From Cytophagaceae bacterium (GTDB taxonomy: Bacteria > Bacteroidota > Bacteroidia > Cytophagales > Spirosomataceae): a DNA stretch of 64,000 nt. The stretch is from assembly GCA_016722655.1 (NCBI GenBank), contig JADKIR010000005.1, positions 1,116,001 through 1,180,000 of the forward strand, given 5' to 3'. The stretch's first letter is position 1; each line of letters opens with the position of its first letter. The position numbers were made by a program, and so were the translations under genes. Shown piece after piece: positions 43,800 to 53,411 of the stretch. The notes under the pieces are model-generated. The model did no database searches and was not told the origin of the DNA. It worked only from the letters and a program-made list of their open reading frames with translations.

Positions 43800-44090
43800 T
43801 TAATTTCCGGCGAAAGGTGTACCAAAAATCCCAACTGCCAATTCAGCCCAAATCAAAAACAGAATTATCAAAAGAGCAATAATAATTACTACACGGGAAC
43901 TTAGATTATGAATTTTCCGGATTGCAGTTTCAAGCAAGAAGCCGAAAAACATTAAAAGACTACCAGCAACTAAAAAATCAGAGATCGTCCAGTTGACTTC
44001 TGTGTTAAACTGCATAGCCACCAAGGGTATGACCAGAATAAAAGCGATTCCGGCAAGGATAAATTTCAGGCTTTTCGAAATTGTTATCAT
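43800..44090 (-). CDS. small membrane protein of unknown function
   Basis: A 96-aa protein with three predicted membrane helices (about 9-26, 37-55 and 67-89). No charged catalytic motif. Similar small three-helix proteins of unknown role are common in this phylum. It ends at a shared terminator with tRNA-Leu; no operon partner. Confidence 0.7.
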   Translation of the reverse strand: MITISKSLKFILAGIAFILVIPLVAMQFNTEVNWTISDFLVAGSLLMFFGFLLETAIRKIHNLSSRVVIIIALLIILFLIWAELAVGIFGTPFAGN

Positions 44091-44224
44091 TTTCCACTTA
44101 TTTAAAAGTACTTTTTATTACAAAGTAAAATACTTTTAAACTTTCTACCAAATTTTTTCTCAAATCTTTAATTATTTTAAACCGGGAAATTAAAAATGAA
44201 GGATGAAAATGTGGTCTTACATTT

Positions 44225-45475
44225 TCAAAATCTAACCTGAGAGCTCAATCTAAAAGAATATATCCAGAAGTATTTTCCGGGATCAAAAACACTTTCCTGA
44301 TGTACAACAGAGAATCCTGCACCGATAAAATTGCGGTTATTGAGAAATTTGAAATTATTACTGATGTCAAATTTTTGAGATTTTAGATTAATCACCGGCT
44401 CAAAAGCACTGTCAAAGCCAAATCTGTTGATTTCTGGTGAGAATCCAATTCCGGCTGAAACTGCAAAAAATTGATCGGCATTGGCCCTGTATTTTCTATA
44501 TGTAAAGGTAGATGACTTACTCCATCCCTGGTCACTTTTGATCAGATAAGGCACGGCAAACAGAAACGAACTGCCGAAATATTTGCCAACAGAACCCGTA
44601 AAAATATTAGTGAATTCTTCTCCAAATTTCAAAGATCTGATACCCAGGGAAACTTCATATGCCTGTGGAAGAGATTTGTAAAGCTGAGCACCTAATCGCC
44701 ATGATGGAAATATTGAAGAACCCGAATAGCCTAAATTTAAATAAGCATAAAGGCCTTCAGTAATACTCGGGTAAGCATCAAACTCAAACTGAGACCCATA
44801 TTTTCCAAATTTTTGATTTAGATTATATCTGGCAATTAGGCTTCCTTTTGGGGTAATTTTTCCGTATTGTAAGGAATAATAATGCATAGGGTCGTAAATC
44901 TGGCTATAGGCATCTGTAGAATATATAATCCCCACAGAATTGGTTGCTAAATCCGCCTTGATTTTATCATCAAACTGACGTACTTCCTTATTTTCAGGAT
45001 ATTCCGATAAAAAAGCCAATAATGTAAGGTGTGCTTTTTGAAACTCACTGTTATTTTTCTGTGCAGTAGCCTTCAAAATTATTAATTCTGGTGAATCAGG
45101 AAATAAATTCAAAGCCTCATTAGCCAGATTTATTGCAAAGGATGGCTGGTCGGCATAGATTTCATTTTTGATATATGAAATCCAGAATTCCTTATTTTTC
45201 GGTTCTTTTGATAACAAATATTCAAGTTCATTTTTTGCCAATTTATATTTCCCTTCCCAACCATAAACTGAAGAAAGGAAAAGCCTGACATCCAGATAAT
45301 TGGGATATTTTTCAATAACATTTTTCAATGAGGCTATGGACTCATTTCTCTTCCCATCAAAAGCCAATTTTCGGGCTTGAGCGAATACCGAATCAGGGTC
45401 AAAATTATTTTCCTGTGCAAAAACCCCATAAATGGAAATAGTCAGCAAAAACAATATTTTCAAAAATACTTTCAT
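44225..45475 (-). CDS. YaiO-family outer membrane beta-barrel protein with N-terminal TPR
   Basis: A 416-aa exported protein. Signal peptide ends GVFAQ. Residues 25-180 are TPR helices ('ASLKNVIEKYPNYLDVRLFLSSVYGWEGKYKLAKNELEYLL'-type segments, in parts). The rest is a beta-barrel rich in alternating aromatic strands and ends in Phe (SSQVRF), the outer-membrane insertion signal, in the YaiO family pattern. Its start is 1 bp from the stop of the upstream phosphotransferase gene, whose C-terminal TPR resembles this one. Function of YaiO is not known. Confidence 0.85.
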   Translation of the reverse strand: MKVFLKILFLLTISIYGVFAQENNFDPDSVFAQARKLAFDGKRNESIASLKNVIEKYPNYLDVRLFLSSVYGWEGKYKLAKNELEYLLSKEPKNKEFWISYIKNEIYADQPSFAINLANEALNLFPDSPELIILKATAQKNNSEFQKAHLTLLAFLSEYPENKEVRQFDDKIKADLATNSVGIIYSTDAYSQIYDPMHYYSLQYGKITPKGSLIARYNLNQKFGKYGSQFEFDAYPSITEGLYAYLNLGYSGSSIFPSWRLGAQLYKSLPQAYEVSLGIRSLKFGEEFTNIFTGSVGKYFGSSFLFAVPYLIKSDQGWSKSSTFTYRKYRANADQFFAVSAGIGFSPEINRFGFDSAFEPVINLKSQKFDISNNFKFLNNRNFIGAGFSVVHQESVFDPGKYFWIYSFRLSSQVRF

Positions 45476-45476
45476 A

Positions 45477-47792
45477 TCAATTATTAAACCTATTCATGGC
45501 AATTTTCAGATCATTCAAAAATTCTGTTTTCCCGGCATTATTATTTTTTGCCTTTATCATCAGACTTCTGGCTTTATCAGGACGATTAGACCACCAGTAA
45601 ATATCCATAAGGGCACTATATGCATCGGAATACGTCGGACTCCTTTCTATAATTGCCTTCAACTCGACTTCAGCTTTTTCATAATCACCCATCCAGGCCA
45701 TTATTCTACCTTTGAGCGTGCGGCAATCAAAATTATTCGGACTGTCAGTTATTATGTAATCACATACTATTAGTGCCTCTTTGTAATTCTTTTTGAATGC
45801 CAAATCACGGGCTATAATAAACCGATCTGTATCAATATTTTTTCCAATATATTTATTTACAACATCTATTTCCGCTTTTGTCAAGTTCCTTTCTTTTGGT
45901 TTGTTTTGCACCATTTCCGGGGGAATAATTTTGTTATTTTGCGTTACATAACTATTGACTTGCTGGAAATACTCAAATTTCGAAATTGCCATGCGGGTTT
46001 CCTTTGTTCTGGCAGTTTCTTCTGTTGTCAAATTATCACCTAGCTTAAAAACCACATTGTCTGAAATAAAATAATCGCCAGTGATATAATCTTTTATGGT
46101 GCCTTTGTATCTCGTAAAAGGTATGTCTTTGTCATTATGAAAAGTAGAAGCAGAACTTAAGCCTGTACCAAGCCAATGCACCTTTTCAGGCATTTTGAAA
46201 CCATATTTATTTGAAATCAAAGCCAAAATCGAAGGCATTATATCAAAATGTGAGCTAATTCCTTTAAAAACCTGAGGCCTGGAAATCATTGGGCTATAAA
46301 CAATCAGGGGAACATGAAATCTACAAATTTCATTTTTCTGATTGACCGGAATCAGCCTGTGGTCGCCCGTAATAAGAAAGATAGTATTGGCAAAATTGGG
46401 GCTTGATTTGTATTGATTAATGAAATTTCTAATGCAATCATCGGTATATAAAAGTGCTGCAAACACTTCTTTATTTTTATTGATTTCCTCTAATTTCTTT
46501 TCCTCAAATTTCCCTTTTGACAGAATTTCGTTAGCCATTTTTAAATAATGCTCTTTTCTGTCAAAAATAAAAGGCTCATGATTACTTATGGTCAGAATCA
46601 TGTCAAAACGAGGTTTGGGAGCAGGTTTTAGTTCTGTCAATGTTTTCCTAAAAATCTCAGAATCGGGATAACCCCATGAGAAACCATTTTGTGCAGCCAC
46701 TTTCTTATAACCAGAACCAAAACTATTTTCGTCAATAATTTTCTCCATTCCTTCATGATTGAGGTATTTTAGCTTTCGGTCAAAATCAGCATTTCCGCCT
46801 TCAAAATATGAAGTTTGATAACCTGCTTTTTTAAGTTCCGAAATCAAGGAAATGTGGTCAGGTAATTTTTCTAATTCAAGAAAACCTTTTTTTCCAAAAG
46901 GTAAGGATCCTAAAATTGAAGGTAAAGCCCCAAATGACCTGCCGGCATTACTCATAAAATTGGTCCAGGTAAGGCTATTATTAGATAGGGAGTCTAAAAA
47001 TGGTGTGAATCCCGGATATTCGGCATCAATGCCCGAGAAATCTCTGCCTAAACCTTCGACCAGAATAAGTACAATATATGGTTTTTCGGAACCAAGATTC
47101 ATATTTTTCCCTAAAACATCTTCAATATTTGGATTAGTTCTGATTAAAGGATAAGGATTTGGGGATTCCCATTTTTTAGATTCTGCTTTTTTACCCGATA
47201 AAAAATAACCATAACTGTCTTTTAAAAAATAAGTTAAGTTAGTATGAGTTGGTTTTGAAAATAAAGCATTTAGAATTAAAAACAATATTGAAAATAAGAA
47301 AAATAAACCTAATCCAGGTGCTTGTTTACTTTTAATATTTATGATAAAAAACGAAAAAATATAGGCAAAAATCGCAAAAAATGGAGGCAAAAAAGAATAC
47401 CAGTCTATATCAGTGGAATTCTGAACAATCATTTGAATTTCATCAATAGAATAGCCAAATAAATCACTCCCCAATTGAACTTTCGATACAGAAAAATATC
47501 TGTTGAGAATAATATCCATCAATATCAAAACCAAGCCAAAAAAAACGATAAAAACTCTGGCAGAATTACTTGAAATTAATGAAACCAATAGAAAAATAGG
47601 AGAGCCCAAAAGTACCCATATTGCCGCAACCCCAAAGTCAATCGGGATCGTTTTAAGGGCATTTAGCCAATTTGCTTCATTGCTATAATAAATCAATGAA
47701 AAAAGGTCCATCAGCAAAATGAATACACCAATAATAAGGCAAGCCTTTACTAAATACCTAAAATGCTGATTATTATAAATTTTAAAACCCAT
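45477..47792 (-). CDS. LtaS/MdoB-like membrane phosphotransferase (sulfatase fold) with C-terminal TPR
   Basis: A 771-aa inner-membrane enzyme. About five helices (1-190) precede a sulfatase/alkaline-phosphatase-fold domain (about 230-560): 'YIVLILVEGLGRDFSG' (metal Glu), the likely nucleophile region 'NAGRSFGALPSILGSLP', 'YQTSYFEGGNADFDRK' and 'NTIFLITGDHRL' (metal Asp-His). Family members transfer phosphoglycerol or phosphoethanolamine groups to glycans or lipids. The last 110 residues are TPR repeats, unusual for this family, similar to those of the YaiO-like protein encoded 1 bp downstream. A two-gene operon and a joint envelope task are inferred. Confidence 0.85.
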   Translation of the reverse strand: MGFKIYNNQHFRYLVKACLIIGVFILLMDLFSLIYYSNEANWLNALKTIPIDFGVAAIWVLLGSPIFLLVSLISSNSARVFIVFFGLVLILMDIILNRYFSVSKVQLGSDLFGYSIDEIQMIVQNSTDIDWYSFLPPFFAIFAYIFSFFIINIKSKQAPGLGLFFLFSILFLILNALFSKPTHTNLTYFLKDSYGYFLSGKKAESKKWESPNPYPLIRTNPNIEDVLGKNMNLGSEKPYIVLILVEGLGRDFSGIDAEYPGFTPFLDSLSNNSLTWTNFMSNAGRSFGALPSILGSLPFGKKGFLELEKLPDHISLISELKKAGYQTSYFEGGNADFDRKLKYLNHEGMEKIIDENSFGSGYKKVAAQNGFSWGYPDSEIFRKTLTELKPAPKPRFDMILTISNHEPFIFDRKEHYLKMANEILSKGKFEEKKLEEINKNKEVFAALLYTDDCIRNFINQYKSSPNFANTIFLITGDHRLIPVNQKNEICRFHVPLIVYSPMISRPQVFKGISSHFDIMPSILALISNKYGFKMPEKVHWLGTGLSSASTFHNDKDIPFTRYKGTIKDYITGDYFISDNVVFKLGDNLTTEETARTKETRMAISKFEYFQQVNSYVTQNNKIIPPEMVQNKPKERNLTKAEIDVVNKYIGKNIDTDRFIIARDLAFKKNYKEALIVCDYIITDSPNNFDCRTLKGRIMAWMGDYEKAEVELKAIIERSPTYSDAYSALMDIYWWSNRPDKARSLMIKAKNNNAGKTEFLNDLKIAMNRFNN

Positions 47793-48299
47793 GGCAATGA
47801 TTTTAATTTAGAACATTTCTGAAACTAAACTATCTCAATATTTATACCAAGGGAGATTTGAAAAATCAGGACATGACCCGTTTGGATTGAATTTCTATTA
47901 TATTTACTTGTGGTTTGGAAAATTTCCAAACTAAATATTGCTACTTAATTTATTATTTATCAATACTTTATACAGAATTCAGGCATATGCAAAAATAAAG
48001 AATTTTATTCTGTAGCCTTTTGATAAGTTTTTTTAAATATTTCATAAATAAATAAAAATCAATCATTTACACTTTTTCAGAATGACATACAAAATTATGT
48101 TTTTATTGGCACTACAATAAAAAACATGGAATAAAAAGCATTTGACCATTAAGGAAACCAGAGAAACATTTAGATTTCTAAAATTCTATAGAAATTTATC
48201 AGATTTTCCTGAGGAGTTTTATCTTAATGTTTCTATGAACACAATTCTTCTCCGAGAGCCTTTATTAAGGTTCCTGATTTGTAAATAATTCAGTCGATT
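47793..48299. other. 507-bp intergenic region with a 19-bp palindrome
   Basis: No gene or RNA recognised. GTTTGGAAA-A-TTTCCAAAC (47913-47931) is a perfect palindrome about 120 bp upstream of the phosphotransferase start and could be an operator or hairpin. The rest is AT-rich. Confidence 0.5.
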
Positions 48300-49343
48300 T
48301 CAGGAATAAGAAGGCCTGACTACCCAACTTTTTTTGTTAGTGGTACGAATTACCAGCCAATAGAAAAAGAACAACGAAAGTGCTACAATGACAACCGTTA
48401 TACTCCAGTCAGGAATTATATTTTTAAGGTCAATCAGAAGTCCATCCTTTTCAAACTGGCCAAATCCAAATAAATTGGGAATCCTATACCAATAATAGCA
48501 AGATACAGCTGAAGCAGCAAATATATTAGTCAATATACGCTCATTGGCTTTGCTGACAAATCCGGAAACCACCAAATAAATCACTAAAGTGGTAATTAAA
48601 CCAGCAAATGGAAGGTAATAATTTTGAATTAATTCTGAAAAAGAGCTAAAACCGGTAGCATCAGGCACTTGAAACCAACCCCAAACAAAGCCCGGAAAAC
48701 CTCCTATCAACAACATGCCTGATATCTTCTGATAGATATTTTTCTGTACTATTTTTGGATGTACATTAGGAGTTGAATCAGGACAAGGAACTGAACATTT
48801 CACGCATGAATCACAATGAGCGTTGGGAAGTGAAATAAGTGTGTTTCCTCCATAAAGCTTTTCAACCGGATGAATGGGACAAAGGGATGAACACCAACCG
48901 CTTTTCCAATCATAAACAAAACCCATTGAAACACCGATAACAACTGCGATCATAAACATAATTGCGGTAGCTAAACCATTGTTATTTAAGAAAGCATGTC
49001 TGAGTGGGACTATTAAATATAAAGATAAAACTGAAATCAAAAACAGAATAGATTGTAATTCCACCGACATTTTTTTCTTTTTCGAAAGGTTAAAATGCCT
49101 TGGAAAAAGGTTAGTTGTGGCTAAAGGACATACATTTCGCCATACTCCTACCGACACAACCAGCAACAATGGAGCTATGGGAATAAGGATGTCCCAAAGC
49201 AAAGTCAAACCAATATTCGGATAAAAAATCAAAGCTAAAAATATTACGAGGCCAACTAAAAAAACGGCTGCTTGTACGATACGCCAGATAAGAATAGAGG
49301 AAGAAGAAAGTTCTTTTCCTGATTTGAATTGGGAATGTTCCAT
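48300..49343 (-). CDS. polytopic membrane Fe-S protein (NapH/NosR-like ferredoxin type)
   Basis: A 347-aa inner-membrane protein; the start at ATG 49343 is chosen because the longer frame lacks sense. There are about eight helices. Cysteine motifs in loops: 'VWRNVCPLATTNLFPRHF', 'GWCSSLCPIHPVEKLYG' and 'CDSCVKCSVPCPDSTP'; the last is close to a 4Fe-4S ferredoxin pattern. This resembles membrane electron carriers such as NapH, NosR C-terminus and CcoG-type proteins. It may pass electrons from a quinol. It lies 224 bp downstream of the GMC oxidoreductase on the same strand; a link is possible but unproven. Confidence 0.75.
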   Translation of the reverse strand: MEHSQFKSGKELSSSSILIWRIVQAAVFLVGLVIFLALIFYPNIGLTLLWDILIPIAPLLLVVSVGVWRNVCPLATTNLFPRHFNLSKKKKMSVELQSILFLISVLSLYLIVPLRHAFLNNNGLATAIMFMIAVVIGVSMGFVYDWKSGWCSSLCPIHPVEKLYGGNTLISLPNAHCDSCVKCSVPCPDSTPNVHPKIVQKNIYQKISGMLLIGGFPGFVWGWFQVPDATGFSSFSELIQNYYLPFAGLITTLVIYLVVSGFVSKANERILTNIFAASAVSCYYWYRIPNLFGFGQFEKDGLLIDLKNIIPDWSITVVIVALSLFFFYWLVIRTTNKKSWVVRPSYS

Positions 49344-49567
49344 ATTTGTAAAACTCGATGGTTTATTAAACCTGAAAAGTAGAAACAAAAAATAAAACAT
49401 ACACTGATGCAAGTCAGGAATGGGATTTATTTAAAAAAAACTTTTTAATAACCGCGGTTTTCTGTCAGAAATTTGTTGGAAATTGGTTTAACAGAAACCA
49501 TACATTTTCAAAACAATTTATTTTCTATTGTTTCAAAAAAAAAATAAAGATAAATTCTTAGAAAGCT

Positions 49568-51241
49568 TTACTTACTTGTATCCACCAAATGATTAACCGC
49601 TCTTGCTGTCAATGCCATATAAGTTAGTGATGGGTTCTGACAAGGCGAAGATGGCAAACAAGCTCCATCCGTCACAATCACATTCCGGCAATCATGAACC
49701 TGGTTCCACTTGTTAAGAATTGATTCTTTTGGCTCATTTCCCATCCGGGCTGAGCCATATTCATGGATGGTTTTACCTGGAATTGGATTTTCATTGTAAG
49801 TGCCAACATATTTCATCCCGGCTGACTCCAGCAATTCTTTGGCTTTCTCGGCAGCATCAATCCTCATTTTTCGGGTATTTTCATCAAATTTTACATCTAT
49901 CTCAATTTTAGGAATTCCAAGAGGATCTTTTTCGGTCTTGCTTAAAGTCATTTTGTTATCTTTATTGGGTAAAGATTCACAAATTGCCCAAAATCCTACT
50001 TCCCACGGACCGGCCTCAGACAAGCTTTTTTTGAAGTCGTGGCCAACACCGTCTATTTCAAATCCTTTTTTCCATGATTTTCTTTCTGAAAAACATTCAT
50101 ATGCATATCCTCTCAAAAAATCTTGTTTATCGTCTCCTACATTTCTGAATCTGGGAATATACATCGGATTGGGTTTTTGCCCGAAAGAAAAATGGTCAGA
50201 AGCAAACTCGGCGATTCCAAATGCCCCGGTGCTATCGGAATGGTCATTGAGATAATGACCCAAAACACCATTTGTATTTCCTAAACCATCTGGAAAATCA
50301 GTGCTGTTTGAATTTAGCAAAATGGCTGTAGAGGCAACAGCAGAGGCATTGATTGAAATAAATTTGCCATAAAACTCCGTTGATTCTTTGGTCTGGGTAT
50401 CCACAATCCTTACACCTTTTGCATTTCTTTTTTCAGGATCAAAAATTACGCTCTCCACTGCCGAATGTGGTCTGATGGTCAGATTACCAGTAGCCAATGC
50501 AGCGGGAATAGCACCGGAATTGGAACTATAATATCCGCCATAAGGACAACCTCTCCTGCATTGATTTCTTGCCTGGCAAGGGCCACGGCCATTGTGTGCC
50601 CGCGTGAGAACCGCTGCACGTGCCTGAATGTACTTAATGTCTTTATACTGAGATTCTATCCTTTTTTTTACCTCTTTCTCCACGAAATTCATCTCAAAAG
50701 GAGGCATTAATATCTGGTCAGGAAGACTTGGTAATTCACAATTTTCACCACTTAAGCCTACAAATTTCTCGACATAATCATACCAGGGTTTAATATCGGC
50801 ATATCTGATTGGCCAGTCGTTGCCATGTCCGTCTTTGAGATTGGCTTCAAAATCTAATTCACTATATCTGTAGCAATTTCGGTTCCAGAGCAGGGACTTC
50901 CCTCCTACCTGGTTGCCCCTGAACCAGTAAAATGGATTTTTCTGAATATAAGGCCAATTGGTATCCTTTACATAGAGCTTATGATTGTCCCGTCCAAACT
51001 CCCAGGCCTTTTGTTGAATTGGATAATCTTCCAACTCTTTGGCAGTAAGCTCGTTGTTATAATCCAATTCCCAGGGAGCTGAAAGTGCATTGGGATAATT
51101 GGGATGCACCATTTCGTTGCCTCGTTCGAGTAGCAAGGTTTTTAAACCTTTTTCACAAAATTCTTTAGCTGCCCATCCACCTGATATACCTGAGCCAACT
51201 ACTATGGCATCGTATGTATGTTGATCTTTTCCTTTGCTCAT
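49568..51241 (-). CDS. GMC family oxidoreductase
   Basis: A 557-aa FAD enzyme of the glucose-methanol-choline group, close to gluconate 2-dehydrogenase large subunits. FAD loop 'AIVVGSGISGGWAAKEFCEKG' at residues 12-32; 'NQVGGKSLLWNRNCYR'; a Cys-rich insertion 'ARNQCRRGCPYGGYYSSNSG'; C-terminal 'HEYGSARMG' (active-site His) and 'VTDGACLPSSPCQNPSLTYMALTARA'. It oxidises a sugar or polyol hydroxyl group. No signal peptide; export probably rides on the small subunit encoded 7 bp upstream. Confidence 0.92.
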   Translation of the reverse strand: MSKGKDQHTYDAIVVGSGISGGWAAKEFCEKGLKTLLLERGNEMVHPNYPNALSAPWELDYNNELTAKELEDYPIQQKAWEFGRDNHKLYVKDTNWPYIQKNPFYWFRGNQVGGKSLLWNRNCYRYSELDFEANLKDGHGNDWPIRYADIKPWYDYVEKFVGLSGENCELPSLPDQILMPPFEMNFVEKEVKKRIESQYKDIKYIQARAAVLTRAHNGRGPCQARNQCRRGCPYGGYYSSNSGAIPAALATGNLTIRPHSAVESVIFDPEKRNAKGVRIVDTQTKESTEFYGKFISINASAVASTAILLNSNSTDFPDGLGNTNGVLGHYLNDHSDSTGAFGIAEFASDHFSFGQKPNPMYIPRFRNVGDDKQDFLRGYAYECFSERKSWKKGFEIDGVGHDFKKSLSEAGPWEVGFWAICESLPNKDNKMTLSKTEKDPLGIPKIEIDVKFDENTRKMRIDAAEKAKELLESAGMKYVGTYNENPIPGKTIHEYGSARMGNEPKESILNKWNQVHDCRNVIVTDGACLPSSPCQNPSLTYMALTARAVNHLVDTSK

Positions 51242-51248
51242 GATTATT

Positions 51249-51770
51249 TCAGTTTATCCAGATTTTGCCCAATTCTGATTTCGATATATCTGCCCGATAT
51301 TTACCGGGTACTGCCACATATTGAAAATTCTGCCTGATTGCTTTTTCATTCATAAAATATCCTTTTAAAACCATCACTTTCAATCCTTTAATAAAACTAC
51401 GGTGATCACCTTTTTCATCCTGAGCCATTTGCCTGGTCAAACCTTTTGAAGTATCTCTTAAGCTAATTTTTAATGATTGCAAATGAGCTAAATATTTGAC
51501 AAACATTTCCTGAAATGCCTTTTGTTGGGTTTCAGATGCCACATTTTTTAGAAACATATCCACAAAATGCGGTACCCCGGCTTCAATTGCCCCCAGCGTT
51601 TCTGATTTCGGTATAATAGTTTGACAAAGAATTCCCAGGGCTTTGAATTGTGATTTTTCGAAAAAATATTCAGAATTACCATTAAAAAAAACTTTAGAAA
51701 AACCATCGCCAGGTAAGGCTGTCACAAAACCAGCCTGAAGCAAAATTTCGATATATTTTCGACGTGTCAT
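51249..51770 (-). CDS. gluconate 2-dehydrogenase subunit 3 family protein
   Basis: A 173-aa partner of the GMC oxidoreductase. It begins MTRRKYIEILLQAGF, a weak twin-arginine-like start, followed by 'LGILCQTIIPKSETLGAIEAGVPHFVDMFL', the family core. It is encoded 7 bp upstream of the large subunit. The partner enzymes in this phylum act on sugars in the periplasm; the substrate here is not known. Confidence 0.88.
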   Translation of the reverse strand: MTRRKYIEILLQAGFVTALPGDGFSKVFFNGNSEYFFEKSQFKALGILCQTIIPKSETLGAIEAGVPHFVDMFLKNVASETQQKAFQEMFVKYLAHLQSLKISLRDTSKGLTRQMAQDEKGDHRSFIKGLKVMVLKGYFMNEKAIRQNFQYVAVPGKYRADISKSELGKIWIN

Positions 51771-51956
51771 GGTGTTTGGAATTGTTTAAAAACAGTTGAA
51801 TAATGACCTAAAATGAAAGGATTAAATTTCGTAATTTTTTATTAAAAAAAATAGATTTTTATAGAAAAAAATAAGGTCTGGATATGCTAAAAAATATATA
51901 AATGAATTTATCCAAAATGATTGAATAATTTTTTCTTTAACTTGTAAAAGTTTTTT

Positions 51957-52601
51957 ATGGGTTTGAAAAAAGAGCACAAAATATTTCTCATTGTTGGATC
52001 CATGGCCATTATTTTTCCTGTGGTTTTGGTTTTCGGCGAGCGGATTATTTTCAATTCCGGAAAAAGATTTTTATCAATCAGTGATTATTACCATTCTCAA
52101 TTCAGATACGTGTATTTGGGATTTATTGCTATCACTTCGGTTTTAATCTCTCAAATCAAAAGTTTTGAAAACCCAGGAAAAAATGTGGCACGTTTGGCTG
52201 GAATATTTGAACTGATTGCAATATTTTTTCCAACAATTGATAAAAATTCTACTGTGATTAATGCGTTTTCCGGGTTTTCTATTTATTCAAATATCATCCA
52301 CAATTTATTCGCTTCTTTATTTTTTATATTAATCACATATATCAATTTTCATTTTTTGAGAATACCTTTCAAAAAAGCAAAAAAAACGATATTACCCGGG
52401 ACATTTATTTTTATATCAACTATCATGTTGTTTAGTATGATTTTAGTCGCATCAGACTATTTTTTCCATAATTTACTCCCACAAAACTTGCGTCATTGGC
52501 CCTTTAAAATCATTTTCGAATGGATTTGGTTATGGTCAATGGGTATATCCTGGCTTATTTATTTTTTTAATATTAAAACAATAACCCACAAACAGAATTA
52601 G
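51957..52601 (+). CDS. multi-pass membrane protein (DUF998-like)
   Basis: A 214-aa protein with about six helices. 'ISDYYHSQFRYVYLGFI' after the first helix is like the start of DUF998/Frag1-type proteins. Function unknown. It converges on the lipoprotein gene with a 4-bp overlap of the stops. Confidence 0.65.
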   Translation: MGLKKEHKIFLIVGSMAIIFPVVLVFGERIIFNSGKRFLSISDYYHSQFRYVYLGFIAITSVLISQIKSFENPGKNVARLAGIFELIAIFFPTIDKNSTVINAFSGFSIYSNIIHNLFASLFFILITYINFHFLRIPFKKAKKTILPGTFIFISTIMLFSMILVASDYFFHNLLPQNLRHWPFKIIFEWIWLWSMGISWLIYFFNIKTITHKQN

Positions 52602-53233
52602 TTCTGGCTGAAGATTGAAATAATTTTTTCGGTTCCGTCATCAAAATATGCTTTGGCACCCACAATCCCGAATTTATGATTGAAAATGTATTCCAGTTTT
52701 TTAACCCCTGGTATTGACCTGCCGGTTTCAGTCACTTTCATTACTTTTATGTCTAAAAATCCCCAGGCATAGTCATTATCCGTTGACTTATAAGTGATTT
52801 CTCTTGTCACTTTTTTTCCATCAATTTTGTGGGTGTATTTGTCACCAACAGCTCCGTCATATTCAATTAAAGTAAAATTGCCGTCATCCAACACATTCTG
52901 AATTCCTTTGTCAGTTATTCTGAATTTTTTAGAAACAGAAATATTGGAGCCATTAATTTTAAAATCCGGGCTTGATTTAGCAAACTCTAACAACTTAGGG
53001 TCAGTTACTGACATACTACCGGAAATCGAACTCACACCGTCGTCTAATGTTTTGACTTCAGCCTTAAAAGCCGAAAGTCCGATAGATCCACCCAAATCGT
53101 ACACATTTCCTACTTTTCCGCTTGCTACGGTAGTTCCACCAATATTTTCATCAGCTTTAATGTCAGAATCAATAAGCCCGCAAGAGGTAGCAATCAAAGC
53201 AGTTGTAATCAAAAAGACAAGTCTAGTTTTCAT
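52598..53233 (-). CDS. lipoprotein of unknown function
   Basis: A 211-aa protein. Lipobox ends IATSC at residue 18, then GLIDSDIKADENIGG. The rest is beta-rich: a first part about tracking a protein-state 'GGSIGLSAFKAEV', then 'KKLEYIFNHKFGIVGAKAYF' and a C-terminus 'GTEKIISIFSQN'. No family recognised. Single gene; ends overlapping the convergent membrane-protein gene. Confidence 0.65.
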   Translation of the reverse strand: MKTRLVFLITTALIATSCGLIDSDIKADENIGGTTVASGKVGNVYDLGGSIGLSAFKAEVKTLDDGVSSISGSMSVTDPKLLEFAKSSPDFKINGSNISVSKKFRITDKGIQNVLDDGNFTLIEYDGAVGDKYTHKIDGKKVTREITYKSTDNDYAWGFLDIKVMKVTETGRSIPGVKKLEYIFNHKFGIVGAKAYFDDGTEKIISIFSQN

Positions 53234-53349
53234 ATATTCAGTTTTTTAATCCAAAACACTCTGTAAACAACTAAATATCAGATAATTTGACGAAACTAAC
53301 AATGACAAATATCAGGAATTGGATAATTTAAAAAATAATATAATTGAAT

Positions 53350-53387
53350 GAAAAAAGCCGGATTATGTTGATAATCCGGCTTTTTTC
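53350..53387 (-). terminator. strong bidirectional terminator
   Basis: A 17-bp perfect inverted repeat (53350-53366 with 53371-53387, loop GTTG) with GCCGG/CCGGC core and A/T tails. It lies 25 bp after the stop of the 534-aa gene (minus strand). Confidence 0.85.
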
Positions 53388-53411
53388 AAAACTAAATCAA
53401 ACAAAATTAAA

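Noticed and set aside
49800..50255. 151-codon plus-strand frame opposite the GMC oxidoreductase gene
   Set aside because: Antisense shadow of a conserved enzyme.
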